A stretch of 52,037 nucleotides of DNA, taken from Bacteroidia bacterium. Lineage in GTDB: Bacteria; Bacteroidota; Bacteroidia; Flavobacteriales_D; JAUILH01. Below the pieces are notes generated by a model, which was not told the DNA's origin, searched no databases, and saw nothing but the letters and a program-made list of their open reading frames with translations. The stretch is from NCBI GenBank assembly GCA_030433115.1, contig JAUILH010000012.1, positions 1 to 52,037 of the forward strand. The letters run 5' to 3'. Below, in pieces: positions 19,676 through 27,710 of the stretch (positions within the stretch are counted from its first letter, which is position 1; each line of letters opens with the position of its first letter). The position numbers and the translations under genes are program-made.

Positions 19676-20047
19676 TTACTCGCCACCTTCACATTTTCCT
19701 TCTTCACACTTACCTTCCTCACATTTTCCTTCTTCGCACTTACCTTCCTCACATTTTCCTTCTTCACACTTACCTTCTTCGCACTTACCTTCTTCACACT
19801 TGTGCTCTTCGCTATCTCCACCTTCACATTTTCCTTCTTCACACTTACCTTCTTCACACTTGTGCTCTTCACCAGCACCTTCGTCCGTTCCTTCTTCGGC
19901 ACCAGCTTCATCGTTGTTAGCAGGTGCTTCAGTTTTCTCTTCGTCTTTCTTTTCTTCGTCTTTTTCCTCACCACAGCTAGTTAAAGAAACTGATGCAGTG
20001 AAAGCCAATACAAGCCCTAGGCTTAATAATTTTAATGTCTTTTTCAT
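19676..20047 (-). CDS. Acidic lipoprotein with eleven KCE(E/G)G repeats
   Basis: 123 residues from ATG 20047 (a GTG at 20062 is also in frame). A lipoprotein signal ends in SLTSC, followed by a Glu/Asp/Lys-rich stretch. The second half is almost wholly repeats of the five-residue unit Lys-Cys-Glu-Glu-Gly: three copies, a GGDSEEH interruption, then eight more, giving eleven Cys besides the lipid-anchored one. Two units begin with His-Lys-Cys. The pattern suggests soft-metal binding or redox buffering at the cell surface or periplasm. It also resembles the EGKCG motifs of HvfA/bufferin peptides modified by MNIO (DUF692) enzymes, but no such enzyme is in the window and the Gly after Cys is replaced by Glu. 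It has a strong promoter and terminator of its own. Function is not known. Confidence 0.85.
   Translation of the reverse strand: MKKTLKLLSLGLVLAFTASVSLTSCGEEKDEEKKDEEKTEAPANNDEAGAEEGTDEGAGEEHKCEEGKCEEGKCEGGDSEEHKCEEGKCEEGKCEEGKCEEGKCEEGKCEEGKCEEGKCEGGE
19683..19868 (-). repeat. 15-base tandem repeat coding for KCEEG
   Basis: Eleven in-frame 15-base units, split 3+8 by a short spacer. Lys codons alternate between AAA and AAG over much of the longer block, which points to a 30-base unit having been duplicated. This makes copy-number change by slippage likely. Confidence 0.9.
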
Positions 20048-20070
20048 CTTAATTAATTTCACGTTTGCGG

Positions 20071-20101
20071 CAAATATATGCCAATTAGTAATAATAACAA
20101 A
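20071..20101 (-). promoter_or_regulatory. Bacteroidota-type promoter of the Cys-repeat lipoprotein
   Basis: On the minus strand, TTTG (20101-20098), a 19-base spacer and TATATTTG (20078-20071) match the Bacteroidota consensus TTTG-N19-TAnnTTTG exactly. The ATG is about 23 bases downstream of the -7 box. Confidence 0.7.
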
Positions 20102-20254
20102 CCATCATGCCTTATTTTCACAGAAATAGCGGATTGTGTCAACAAAACGACAGTAGTTTTTCACAATAATGGCACTGATGAGTAAAAATGATGTTTATTG
20201 CACGTATCCTTTTATAATAAGGGACTTAAACCAAATTAACTAATTCAGATTATC

Positions 20255-20530
20255 ATGAAAAAATTATTGTTTAGTGCTTGTATGTTAAGCATGATGGCGT
20301 TTGTAGCTTGTGGAGACGACAAGAAAGATGAGGATGGAGAAGAAGGAAAAGATGGCAAATCTTCAGGACCCGGTTTGTGTGATTGCGTCAATATGGATAT
20401 GGAGACAGCGGACGACAAATTGAAAGACGCATGTAAAGAAATGGAAAAAGAGTGGAAGGATAAATATGAGAACGCTTCAGATGAAGAGAAGAAGGAACTC
20501 ATGGAAAAGGTAAAAGACTGTGAAGGATAG
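20255..20530 (+). CDS. Small acidic lipoprotein with paired cysteines
   Basis: 91 residues. The lipoprotein signal ends in FVAC at Cys19, followed by a Asp/Lys/Glu-rich linker. The short folded part holds four cysteines: Cys-x-Cys in GLCDCVNMD, one in LKDACKEMEKEW, and one near the C-terminal VKDCEG. It looks like two helices tied by disulfides, a type of small Bacteroidota lipoprotein of unknown role. It resembles the Cys-repeat lipoprotein on the other strand in signal and charge but not in its repeats. A hairpin terminator for it lies inside the convergent acyl-CoA ligase gene, which starts 1 base past this stop. Confidence 0.8.
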   Translation: MKKLLFSACMLSMMAFVACGDDKKDEDGEEGKDGKSSGPGLCDCVNMDMETADDKLKDACKEMEKEWKDKYENASDEEKKELMEKVKDCEG

Positions 20531-20531
20531 T

Positions 20532-22292
20532 CTACCCATATATTTTTGAGATAAGGTGGTCGTATTTTTTTGCGATCACCTTTCTTTTTAGCTTCAAAGT
20601 TGGGGTCAATTCACCTGTTTCTACGGTCCATTCTTGCGGACAGATTTCAAATCTTTTGATTTGCTCCCAGTTTCCAAAATGTCCATTATAACTGTCTACT
20701 TCTTGTTGAAGTCTTTGGACGAAAGCTTCACTTTTCTCAGGCGAATTGACGTCAATTTCATGTCCTTTTCGTTTTGCCCATTCTTTAACAAATTCCATGT
20801 CCGGAACGATCAAAGCCGACGGGTGCTTCTGGTTTTCTCCAATCACCATCAATTGGGCAATAAATCTTGATTCTTTGAACTTGTTTTCCATCACCTGTGG
20901 AGCAATGTATTTACCTCCGGAAGTTTTGAAAATCTCTTTCTTTCTATCAGTTATTTTTAAGTATTGATCTTCCTGAAAAATTCCTATGTCGCCAGTGTGA
21001 AACCAGCCATCTTCGTCGATCACTTCTACCGTTAAATCAGGTTGTTTGTAGTAGCCCATCATTAGGTTGGGACCTTTTACTAAAATCTCTCCGTCTTCAG
21101 CAATTTTAACATCTACGCCTTTTATCAATCTTCCAACGGTTCCTATTCTCAAGCCATCATTGTCAAAGCAATTCACACTAACTACAGGTGAAGTCTCTGT
21201 TAAGCCGTAACCCTCAAAAACAGGAATGCCGGCAGCGATGAACACACGTGCCAATCTGGGTTGCAAAGCAGCTGATCCGGACGCGACTGCCTTACAGTTT
21301 CCTCCCAATGCAGCCTGCCATTTGCTGAAAATCAGTTTTCGAGCCACCTTCAATTTGGCATGATACCAACTACTTTTACCAACAACATCATACTCTTGCC
21401 CCAATTCAAGCGCCCAAAAGAACAATTTCCTCTTGATGCCCGTAAGTTCAGAGCCTTTAGCAACAATTTTATCATAAACTTTTTCCAGTAAGCGAGGAAC
21501 GGCCGTGAAAACATGCGGTTTTACATCTCTTAAATCGTCACCAATGGTTTCCATGGATTCTGCAAAATATACCTGGACACCCAAAGATTGGTACAAATAC
21601 AAAAGCATGCGTTCGTAGACATGACACACTGGTAAGAAGCTCAAGGCTTTGTCGCCCGAATCACAAGGAATGCGTTCTTCACAAGCCACCACATTGGAGA
21701 CCAGATTGCTGTGAGACAGCATGACTCCTTTTGGTCTGCCAGTAGTTCCTGATGTGTATATAATGGTAGCCATGTCCTCAGGTTTTACATTTGCTCTATG
21801 CGAAGACAAGTCTTCATTGGATGTTTTACCAGTTTCAACAATTTCCATCCAATTTGCGGCTCCCGAAATCTCATTAAACGTGTAAATTGATTGAAGAGAA
21901 GGTACCTGATCTTTGATTAAGTTGACCTTGTCTAGAAGTTCCTGATCACTTACGATCACCATTTTTACTTCTGCATGATTGAAAATATATTGAAAGTCAT
22001 CTGCTGAAATAGTGGGGTAAACCGGCACGTTGATAATGCCAATTTGAAGCATTCCGATATCAGAAATCGACCATTCACTTCTATTATTAGAAATTACAGC
22101 GACTTTGTCTCCGGCAACAAGTCCTTGTTTCAGCAAGCCCCGACTAAAATGATCAGCGAGTTCAACAACTTCTTCTGTTGATCTTGTGCGCCATTTTCCG
22201 TCAATTTTGTCTGCAAAAGCAGCAGGTTGAGGAAAATTATTGTTCTGATGATGAATGATGTCAAACAGTCGTGTAAATGATCTAGGTTCCAT
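20532..22292 (-). CDS. Long-chain fatty acid-CoA ligase (AMP-forming)
   Basis: 586 residues, ANL superfamily. The ATP-binding P-loop is YTSGTTGRPKGVMLSHSNL near residue 174; YGLTETSPVVS and the core GWFHTGDIG follow; the hinge and catalytic Lys region is ITDRKKEIFKTSGGKYIAP near 450. It activates a fatty acid to its adenylate and then to the CoA thioester, for beta-oxidation or lipid synthesis. Length and motifs fit the FadD15/long-chain group (compare FFWALELGQEYD). Its last codons also encode, on the other strand, the terminator of the neighbouring lipoprotein gene. It is transcribed alone, divergent from the sigma factor operon. Confidence 0.93.
   Translation of the reverse strand: MEPRSFTRLFDIIHHQNNNFPQPAAFADKIDGKWRTRSTEEVVELADHFSRGLLKQGLVAGDKVAVISNNRSEWSISDIGMLQIGIINVPVYPTISADDFQYIFNHAEVKMVIVSDQELLDKVNLIKDQVPSLQSIYTFNEISGAANWMEIVETGKTSNEDLSSHRANVKPEDMATIIYTSGTTGRPKGVMLSHSNLVSNVVACEERIPCDSGDKALSFLPVCHVYERMLLYLYQSLGVQVYFAESMETIGDDLRDVKPHVFTAVPRLLEKVYDKIVAKGSELTGIKRKLFFWALELGQEYDVVGKSSWYHAKLKVARKLIFSKWQAALGGNCKAVASGSAALQPRLARVFIAAGIPVFEGYGLTETSPVVSVNCFDNDGLRIGTVGRLIKGVDVKIAEDGEILVKGPNLMMGYYKQPDLTVEVIDEDGWFHTGDIGIFQEDQYLKITDRKKEIFKTSGGKYIAPQVMENKFKESRFIAQLMVIGENQKHPSALIVPDMEFVKEWAKRKGHEIDVNSPEKSEAFVQRLQQEVDSYNGHFGNWEQIKRFEICPQEWTVETGELTPTLKLKRKVIAKKYDHLISKIYG
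20553..20590 (+). terminator. Terminator of the small lipoprotein gene, inside the opposing ligase gene
   Basis: A ten-pair stem with one G-T pair, 20553-20562 with 20573-20582, then TTTCTTTTTA on the plus strand. It lies 22 bases past the plus-strand stop and within the C-terminal codons of the acyl-CoA ligase. Confidence 0.65.
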
Positions 22293-22375
22293 GAATGGGT
22301 TTTATAAATAAATACGAAAAATTTAGCCCAATCGTTTCAAAAAAAGAAAACGAAAATTCTAAGTTTTATTTCTAT

Positions 22376-22383
22376 CAAAGATA
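22376..22383 (-). promoter_or_regulatory. Possible -7 box for the acyl-CoA ligase
   Basis: TATCTTTG on the minus strand fits TAnnTTTG exactly, about 83 bases before the ligase ATG. I see no matching upstream TTG. A near-fit (TATAATTTG) on the plus strand at 22382-22390 could serve the sigma factor gene. Confidence 0.3.
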
Positions 22384-22433
22384 TAATTTGAAATAAATTA
22401 AATAAGCTGTAACTTTTAAAGGGTCTTAATTGT

Positions 22434-22949
22434 TTGCCTAATGAGACTGAAAAAGCTGTGACTAAAGAGGAGTACAATATTTGTGTGAAAGACTTGTCGG
22501 AACGGGTGTACCGTTTTGCCTACAAGTTTATGCGTAATGATGCTGAAGCACAAGATGTTGTACAAGATGCCTTTGAGAAGCTTTGGAAAAACTTAGGCAA
22601 AGTTGAGCCGGAAAAAGCCCGTTCATGGTTGTTCACTACTGCACACAATGCCATGATCAATACGATCAAAAAGAACAGGCGAACAGAAAGTACAGACGAC
22701 TATTCTGCCTGGGAACCGATGAGTGCCAATGATGCTCGTAGGTATGAGATGAAGGAAATTCTCGACATGTGTTTGGAAAAATTGCCTTCAACCCAGAGGT
22801 CTATCATCCTACTAAGGGATATTGAAGGCTATTCATACCAGGACATAGGAGACATACTCGATCTCAATGAATCTCAAGTCAAAGTGTACCTTTTCAGAGC
22901 TCGAAAAAAAATTAAGGACTACATAAAAGATATAAGACTGCTATCATGA
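22434..22949 (+). CDS. ECF-type RNA polymerase sigma factor
   Basis: 171 residues. Region 2 includes YRFAYKFMRNDAEAQDVVQD and AFEKLWKNLG, which bind core polymerase and the -10 element. Region 4 is a helix-turn-helix beginning LPSTQRSIILLRDIEGYSYQ, with IGDILDLNESQVKVYLFRAR. The two are joined by a short linker, with no region 1.1 or 3, as in extracytoplasmic-function sigma factors. The start is probably TTG 22434, since no in-frame ATG precedes region 2 and the frame closes upstream at 22410. Its stop overlaps the ATG of the anti-sigma/barrel gene (ATGA), so the two proteins are surely made together and the second is its likely regulator. The genes it controls are unknown; self-control of this operon is likely. 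Confidence 0.92.
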   Translation: MPNETEKAVTKEEYNICVKDLSERVYRFAYKFMRNDAEAQDVVQDAFEKLWKNLGKVEPEKARSWLFTTAHNAMINTIKKNRRTESTDDYSAWEPMSANDARRYEMKEILDMCLEKLPSTQRSIILLRDIEGYSYQDIGDILDLNESQVKVYLFRARKKIKDYIKDIRLLS

Positions 22950-24793
22950 TAAATGTTGAACACATAGAAGAACTGATGTTCGATTATTTTGAAGGGAACC
23001 TCTCCCCGGAAAAAATGAAAGAACTTGAAAAGTTTGTTCAGGACAACCCGTCCTACCAGGTTGATTTTGATTCCTGGAAAGACAGTTACGTTGAGCAAGA
23101 TGATAAAAAGATGCCGTTTGCTTATACCTCACTATTGGCAGGTACAGGTGCTGCCTGGTTGAAATGGGCAGGGCTTGGTTTGGTGCTCTTTTTTGCCGGA
23201 TACGGGACTTACGCCTATTTAAATCGGGGTGAAGCCGCTACAGACACTGCTCAAAATCAGGTGATCGAAAAATCTGAAACTGATAATGTGTTAATAAGAG
23301 AAGCGTTGACGTCTGATATTGAGCCTCAACAATTGACCTCTAAGAAAGATGATCCTATCGCAATGGCTGAGAGAGGAGTCGGAAACGATCATCAATCCGT
23401 GAATCAAGGTTCTGGAGAAGGAACTGGAACAGAAAACGACCATCCAAGGGATCGAGACTCTTTGAAAGATGGTGTGTCTGCAGGTTTAGATAAGAGTTCT
23501 CAGAATGCAAAAGTTTCCAATAAAACGAAACGCTCAAAAGATGCTTCTGGAAAAGCAAAGCGTGGTCGAACTTCCAATAAATCCATTACGTCACAAGCCT
23601 ATGGGGAGTCAAAAGCAGAAGATCCAAAAGGAAAGACTAAACGATATGCATTTTCAAAAAAGAGTCAGGATCAGCCTGAACACAAGAATCTAGCTTTGGC
23701 ACAGGCTGTCAATTTCTTTGAAGATGGCAGTAGAGGAGGCGCCAATCAGTTTTCATATGATGGCAGTTTCCCATCCCTAAATCTATCCAACAGAAACAGT
23801 AAGAAAACTGGTAGAGAGTCTGGATTGGCAAGGTTAATCAGAAATATTTCTAATGGTATATTGCCTGTTCAGGAGTTGGGATTGAGAAACTTCAGAGACC
23901 CCTATTTTGTCATTCCTGAATTCAAATCGGCTATTGCACAAAATGGTGGTTATGCCGGGTCATTTGGTGGACTGAGAGCCAAACTGTCTTATAGATACAT
24001 GAGTGGCGTTCATCAGGCCAACGCATCTTTTGATACGCGATTTGGCAATGATTTTAAAATCGGAGCAGGTGGGATGATTAACCAATTGCTATATGAAGAT
24101 GATAACATCAAATCCAGTAAAACAGACATTGCACTGATTTTTGCTCCGAAATTTGAATTGAGCAGAACGGCGTCTTTCTCTCCAAGCATTACCCTCAATG
24201 CCGGAAGACAATTGCATATGATCAAGCAGGGTATTTTTAATTCCGTTGAGTTGGAAAGAGGGCAGGTTATTAATGTAGGAACTGAGCTTGAAACGGATAG
24301 TTTGATGCCAGGAACGATCAATCACGATTATGTAGACATGAGTGTGGGAGGTATGTTGCAAACTAAGTCCTTTCATTTAGGATTCCAGTTGAACAATTTG
24401 TTCACAAGTACATACAATGCCAATTACCTTGATTTGGTAGGAGCGGCGTCTACACCTTTAGATTTAAAAGTAGTGCTAGGAACGGACTATAAGTACAGCG
24501 ACTTTTCATCAACTACGTTCTCTCCAAGTATTGTATTCAATCAAAGAGGTAACTATACGGATGTTTGGATGGGCGCCTACATGAGAACGGGTAAATTGTT
24601 AATCGGTGCTAACTATGGAAATCATGGTGAAGGTGCAGCAATGATTGGTATTCAAACACCAAGAATGAGATTTACCCTGTCTGGAGATTACACGAAAAGA
24701 TATTTGTTGAATGAAAAGACTTTCTCTTTTGGAACCTCATTAAGATTGTTCCTAGGGAAAAAGTCTAGACCAACTGATTTACCACAAACATAA
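22946..24793 (+). CDS. Anti-sigma-like domain fused to a PorP/SprF-like outer-membrane barrel
   Basis: 615 residues. Residues 1-60 resemble Bacteroidota anti-sigma N-termini (IEELMFDYFEGNLSPEKMKE with a following DNPSYQVDFDSWKDSY). One transmembrane helix lies at about 70-91 and there is no signal peptide. A hydrophilic Ser/Lys/Gly-rich linker of about 180 residues (about 95-280) follows, and from about 313 to the end comes a region of alternating polar and aromatic strands that looks like a diverged PorP/SprF barrel (GGYAGSFGGLRAKLSYRYMS, GFQLNNLF, FSPSIVFNQRGNY, LIGANYGNHGEG, GTSLRLFLGK). If this is right, one chain reaches from cytoplasm to outer membrane. It overlaps the sigma factor gene by ATGA and lies 10 bases before a normal PorP/SprF gene. 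The barrel assignment rests on pattern only; the anti-sigma role rests on pattern and position. Confidence 0.75.
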   Translation: MINVEHIEELMFDYFEGNLSPEKMKELEKFVQDNPSYQVDFDSWKDSYVEQDDKKMPFAYTSLLAGTGAAWLKWAGLGLVLFFAGYGTYAYLNRGEAATDTAQNQVIEKSETDNVLIREALTSDIEPQQLTSKKDDPIAMAERGVGNDHQSVNQGSGEGTGTENDHPRDRDSLKDGVSAGLDKSSQNAKVSNKTKRSKDASGKAKRGRTSNKSITSQAYGESKAEDPKGKTKRYAFSKKSQDQPEHKNLALAQAVNFFEDGSRGGANQFSYDGSFPSLNLSNRNSKKTGRESGLARLIRNISNGILPVQELGLRNFRDPYFVIPEFKSAIAQNGGYAGSFGGLRAKLSYRYMSGVHQANASFDTRFGNDFKIGAGGMINQLLYEDDNIKSSKTDIALIFAPKFELSRTASFSPSITLNAGRQLHMIKQGIFNSVELERGQVINVGTELETDSLMPGTINHDYVDMSVGGMLQTKSFHLGFQLNNLFTSTYNANYLDLVGAASTPLDLKVVLGTDYKYSDFSSTTFSPSIVFNQRGNYTDVWMGAYMRTGKLLIGANYGNHGEGAAMIGIQTPRMRFTLSGDYTKRYLLNEKTFSFGTSLRLFLGKKSRPTDLPQT

Positions 24794-24803
24794 ATTTAGG
24801 ATC

Positions 24804-25775
24804 ATGAGGAGATTACTACTACTTGTTGCAGTTGGCTGTTGCACATTGGGATCTGAGAATGCGTTTGGACAAGATCCTGAGTTCTCACAATTTTATTCTA
24901 ATCCGTTGTACCTGAATCCGGCATTTGCAGGATCACATCAATGCCCCAGAGTAGCTTTGAATTACAGAAATCAATGGCCTGCGTTGTCAGGGACTTTCGT
25001 TACTCAAAGTGTGAGTTATGATCAGGGTGTAGATGCACTTTATGGAGGTTTAGGTTTGATGGTGGTGAGCGATCAGGCGGGAAGAGGAATTTTAAAAACG
25101 AACCGGGTGAGTGGTCAATACGCCTATCAAGGAAATATTACCAATGGATTTAGTATCCGGGTTGGTGTGGAAGCGACTTATTTTCAGAGAACTTTGGATT
25201 GGAGTAAACTGACTTTTGGAGATATGATTGATGACCGCAGAGGATTTATATACCAAACCAGCGACATACCCAGAGGAGGCAGTGTGAGCGGGATTGATAT
25301 TTCTGCTGGAATTTTGGGTTTCTCGGAAAACTTTTTCATTGGAGTTGCCGGACACCATCTAACTGAACCAGATGAATCTTTAATAGGAAGTCAAGATGGT
25401 AGCCCCATTCCCATGAAATTGACTGGTCACGCAGGTGCTGTTATTGAATTGGGCGGGGGAGGACCTTACTCTGGAGGTGCCACTTTGTCGCCTAATATTA
25501 TGTACCGTCAGCAAGCCGGATTTAGACAATTAAATATGGGATTGTATATCACCCAGGGTGTTCTAACCGGAGGTGTCTGGTATAGAAACAAAGACGCCTT
25601 TATAGTGAGTTTAGGCATTAAAACAGGTATGTTCCAGTTTGGTTATACTTATGATGTGACCGTGAGCAAATTGGCGAATGCCTCTGCTGGGTCTCATGAA
25701 ATTGGCATGATGTTCAATTTTGACTGTCAACCAAAGAAGCGAAAATTTAGAGTGATTCGCTGTCCTTCGTTCTAG
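24804..25775 (+). CDS. PorP/SprF family type IX secretion membrane protein
   Basis: 323 residues with a signal peptide cleaved near Gly22-Gln23. The mature N-terminus has the family hallmark: DPEFSQFYSNPLYLNPAFAG, then ALNYRNQWPALSGTFVTQS. The rest is beta-barrel strands ending in SHEIGMMFNFDCQPKKRKF-type sequence. PorP/SprF proteins sit in the outer membrane and are needed for secretion of T9SS cargo with type B sorting domains, usually encoded next to them. No such cargo lies beside this one; it follows instead the anti-sigma/barrel fusion by 10 bases, in one operon with the sigma factor. It may therefore serve sensing rather than export. Confidence 0.92.
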   Translation: MRRLLLLVAVGCCTLGSENAFGQDPEFSQFYSNPLYLNPAFAGSHQCPRVALNYRNQWPALSGTFVTQSVSYDQGVDALYGGLGLMVVSDQAGRGILKTNRVSGQYAYQGNITNGFSIRVGVEATYFQRTLDWSKLTFGDMIDDRRGFIYQTSDIPRGGSVSGIDISAGILGFSENFFIGVAGHHLTEPDESLIGSQDGSPIPMKLTGHAGAVIELGGGGPYSGGATLSPNIMYRQQAGFRQLNMGLYITQGVLTGGVWYRNKDAFIVSLGIKTGMFQFGYTYDVTVSKLANASAGSHEIGMMFNFDCQPKKRKFRVIRCPSF

Positions 25776-25803
25776 AATTAGGTCATAAATTTACTGCAAT
25801 GCG

Positions 25804-25811
25804 TACCTTTG
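25804..25811 (+). promoter_or_regulatory. Possible -7 box of the RNA methyltransferase gene
   Basis: TACCTTTG fits TAnnTTTG exactly and lies 3 bases before ATG 25815, which implies an almost leaderless transcript. No clear TTG is seen upstream. Confidence 0.35.
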
Positions 25812-25814
25812 GGC

Positions 25815-27176
25815 ATGGCATTTCCTGAACTATTCGAAAAGCGATTAAAGATTTTTGGTGATCAATCGGCTAAAATTTTGGCGGCATTGAAAGGAAACCC
25901 AATCTTGTCTATTCGCCTTAACTCGAATAAATTCCAAAAAACACTTAATCTCAGTAAAGTTCAATGGTGTGATAATGCCTATTATTTAAAATCACGCCCT
26001 TTATTCGCGGCCGATCCTTTGTGGCATTCGGGACACTATTACGTGCAGGAAGCCAGTTCTATGTTTATTGCGTGCATCCTAAAGGCCATCAATCTGGAGA
26101 ATCCCGTTATGTTGGATGCTTGTGCCGCTCCCGGTGGAAAGAGCACTTTGCTTCAAGAGTTTTTGGGAACTTCCGGATTATTGGTGTCCAATGAGGTCAT
26201 TCAATCCAGAGTGGGTGTACTATCAGAAAACCTGACTAAATGGGGAAATCATAGACGGGTGATTGTTTCAAATGATACAAGTCAGTTTAAAACCTTGCCA
26301 GAAACTTTTGATGTGGTTTTGGTAGATGCACCTTGTTCCGGAGAGGGGATGTTTAGGAAGGATAAAAATGCCAGTCAGTATTGGGATGAGAATTTGGTGA
26401 ATTTGTGTGCCGCCCGACAAAAGAAGATTTCACATGGATTGCTTGATTCAATAAAAGAAGGCGGGTATTTGATCTATTCTACCTGTACTTTTAATGAGGA
26501 AGAGAACGAGCATGTGATTCGGGATTTAATTGAGACCCATGACTTTGAAAAAGTGGACATAGAGATTACTGGATTAAATGGAATTACGATTCGGGAAGAA
26601 CAAGGAAACGCTATCTACCGATTTTTACCTGGCATCAGCGAAGGAGAAGGGTTCACATGTTGTGTATTGAGAAAGGCGTTTAAGAGCAAGGTTAAAAGAG
26701 AAAAACCAGGTCGATCAAGTCTTCGAGCATGTAGTTTGAGATTACCTGGTGTAAAAAAACACGACTCCATTCTACAATCCAAAGAGGGAAACATTCTGGC
26801 ATTCCCGTCAGCTCGGCTTAACCTATTGTCAAAGCTTGAAGCACATCTAAATGTCCAGTCTTTTGGACATAATTTGTACAAAGAAATCAAGGGTAAGTTA
26901 AAACCAGAAGATGAATTGAGTTTATGGTCAGAGTTAGACCTGAATTTAATTGAAACGAGAGAATTGAATTATGAAGAAGCCATTCAGGTACTGATGAAGG
27001 CCGGAATTCCCAGCAGTGGACAGAAAGGCTATCAAATTGCATGTTTTGAGAACTATCCTTTGGCTGTTCTGAATGACCTGGGCAATCGTGTCAATAACAA
27101 TTTCCCCAAGTCATACAGGCTGAGAAAGCGACAAGCTGATACATTCTCGGTTCTATCCTACCTTGAAGACAAGTGA
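25815..27176 (+). CDS. RNA (cytosine-5-)-methyltransferase, Sun/NOL1/RsmF type
   Basis: 453 residues from ATG 25815 (a TTG at 25809 is less likely). The SAM motif is MLDACAAPGGKSTLLQEFLG near residue 97; the two catalytic cysteines lie in VDAPCSGEGMFRK and STCTFNEEEN, as in the Sun/NOP2 RNA m5C methyltransferases. The C-terminal half (about 290-453) is an RsmF-like RNA-binding extension including GQKGYQIACFENYPL. It likely methylates a cytosine in 16S rRNA or tRNA; the exact site cannot be read from sequence. Its 3' end overlaps that of the convergent lipoprotein gene by 24 bases. Confidence 0.93.
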   Translation: MAFPELFEKRLKIFGDQSAKILAALKGNPILSIRLNSNKFQKTLNLSKVQWCDNAYYLKSRPLFAADPLWHSGHYYVQEASSMFIACILKAINLENPVMLDACAAPGGKSTLLQEFLGTSGLLVSNEVIQSRVGVLSENLTKWGNHRRVIVSNDTSQFKTLPETFDVVLVDAPCSGEGMFRKDKNASQYWDENLVNLCAARQKKISHGLLDSIKEGGYLIYSTCTFNEEENEHVIRDLIETHDFEKVDIEITGLNGITIREEQGNAIYRFLPGISEGEGFTCCVLRKAFKSKVKREKPGRSSLRACSLRLPGVKKHDSILQSKEGNILAFPSARLNLLSKLEAHLNVQSFGHNLYKEIKGKLKPEDELSLWSELDLNLIETRELNYEEAIQVLMKAGIPSSGQKGYQIACFENYPLAVLNDLGNRVNNNFPKSYRLRKRQADTFSVLSYLEDK

Positions 27177-27710
27177 ATTTAAAATGTCTTCTCCATCTGC
27201 CACATGTGCGCTATCTGACCAAATACCTATTTGAATTATCGCATCTTCCTTTACTTGATACCGAAGGAATGTGTAATTGCCTTTGTCGTCATGCCCATTA
27301 ATTTTACCAACTGAACCTAAGGCATTCTGCGCTTGAGAAAAGGTAATTTCAATCAATCTGCTCGTTTTCACAAGAGATTTTACCGATCCTTCATGGATAC
27401 TCTTATAAATGGAATCATTGGGATTTGTCTTCCTATTAAGGTAGTCGATTTCTTCAACTGCCATGTGCAGGCTGTCGCTTTTCCAAGAATGACTGATTCT
27501 CAGAAAACCGTTTGCTTCAATGGTGTCGGACTTGTATGCATCCGGAAAATTCACAATGCAATGCTCGTCTTCAAGTTTGTATGGTGATGCGGTTGAAGAG
27601 TCTTGGGGTTCCTTAGAAGTGTTTTTCTCAGCCACTTTTTGGTCCTCAGAACCACACCCAATCAAAATGATTGTTAATATTACAGTATGAACCACTAAAC
27701 GTCCCATCAT
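27153..27710 (-). CDS. Putative lipoprotein, gliding-motility GldD-unrelated, unknown function
   Basis: 185 residues. The lipoprotein signal ends in LIGC near residue 19, followed by a Ser/Lys/Glu linker. The folded part (YKLEDEHCIVNFPDAYKSDT, then GYTFLR-like strands) resembles small beta-rich domains in which a peptide or stress factor is compared between states, but I do not recognise a family. The gene is packed on both sides: it overlaps the methyltransferase by 24 bases at its 3' end, and its start codons (27710 and 27707) overlap the ATG of the divergent O-methyltransferase at 27709. Its promoter must lie inside that gene. No function is proposed. Confidence 0.7.
   Translation of the reverse strand: MMGRLVVHTVILTIILIGCGSEDQKVAEKNTSKEPQDSSTASPYKLEDEHCIVNFPDAYKSDTIEANGFLRISHSWKSDSLHMAVEEIDYLNRKTNPNDSIYKSIHEGSVKSLVKTSRLIEITFSQAQNALGSVGKINGHDDKGNYTFLRYQVKEDAIIQIGIWSDSAHVADGEDILNSLVFKVG

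Noticed and set aside
19683..19868. Regular short repeats resembling a CRISPR array
   Set aside because: Units are 15 bases with no spacers, stay in one reading frame, and code for a Cys-repeat lipoprotein; no cas genes are near.
19666..19984. Other long open frames through the Cys-repeat gene, including Lys/Val-rich and Leu/His-rich ones
   Set aside because: They are frame shadows of the 15-base repeat; only one frame has a signal peptide, lipobox, promoter and terminator.
22434..22470. A frameshift at the start of the sigma factor gene, since no ATG precedes region 2
   Set aside because: TTG 22434 gives a normal length and N-terminus, and regions 2 and 4 are intact in one frame.
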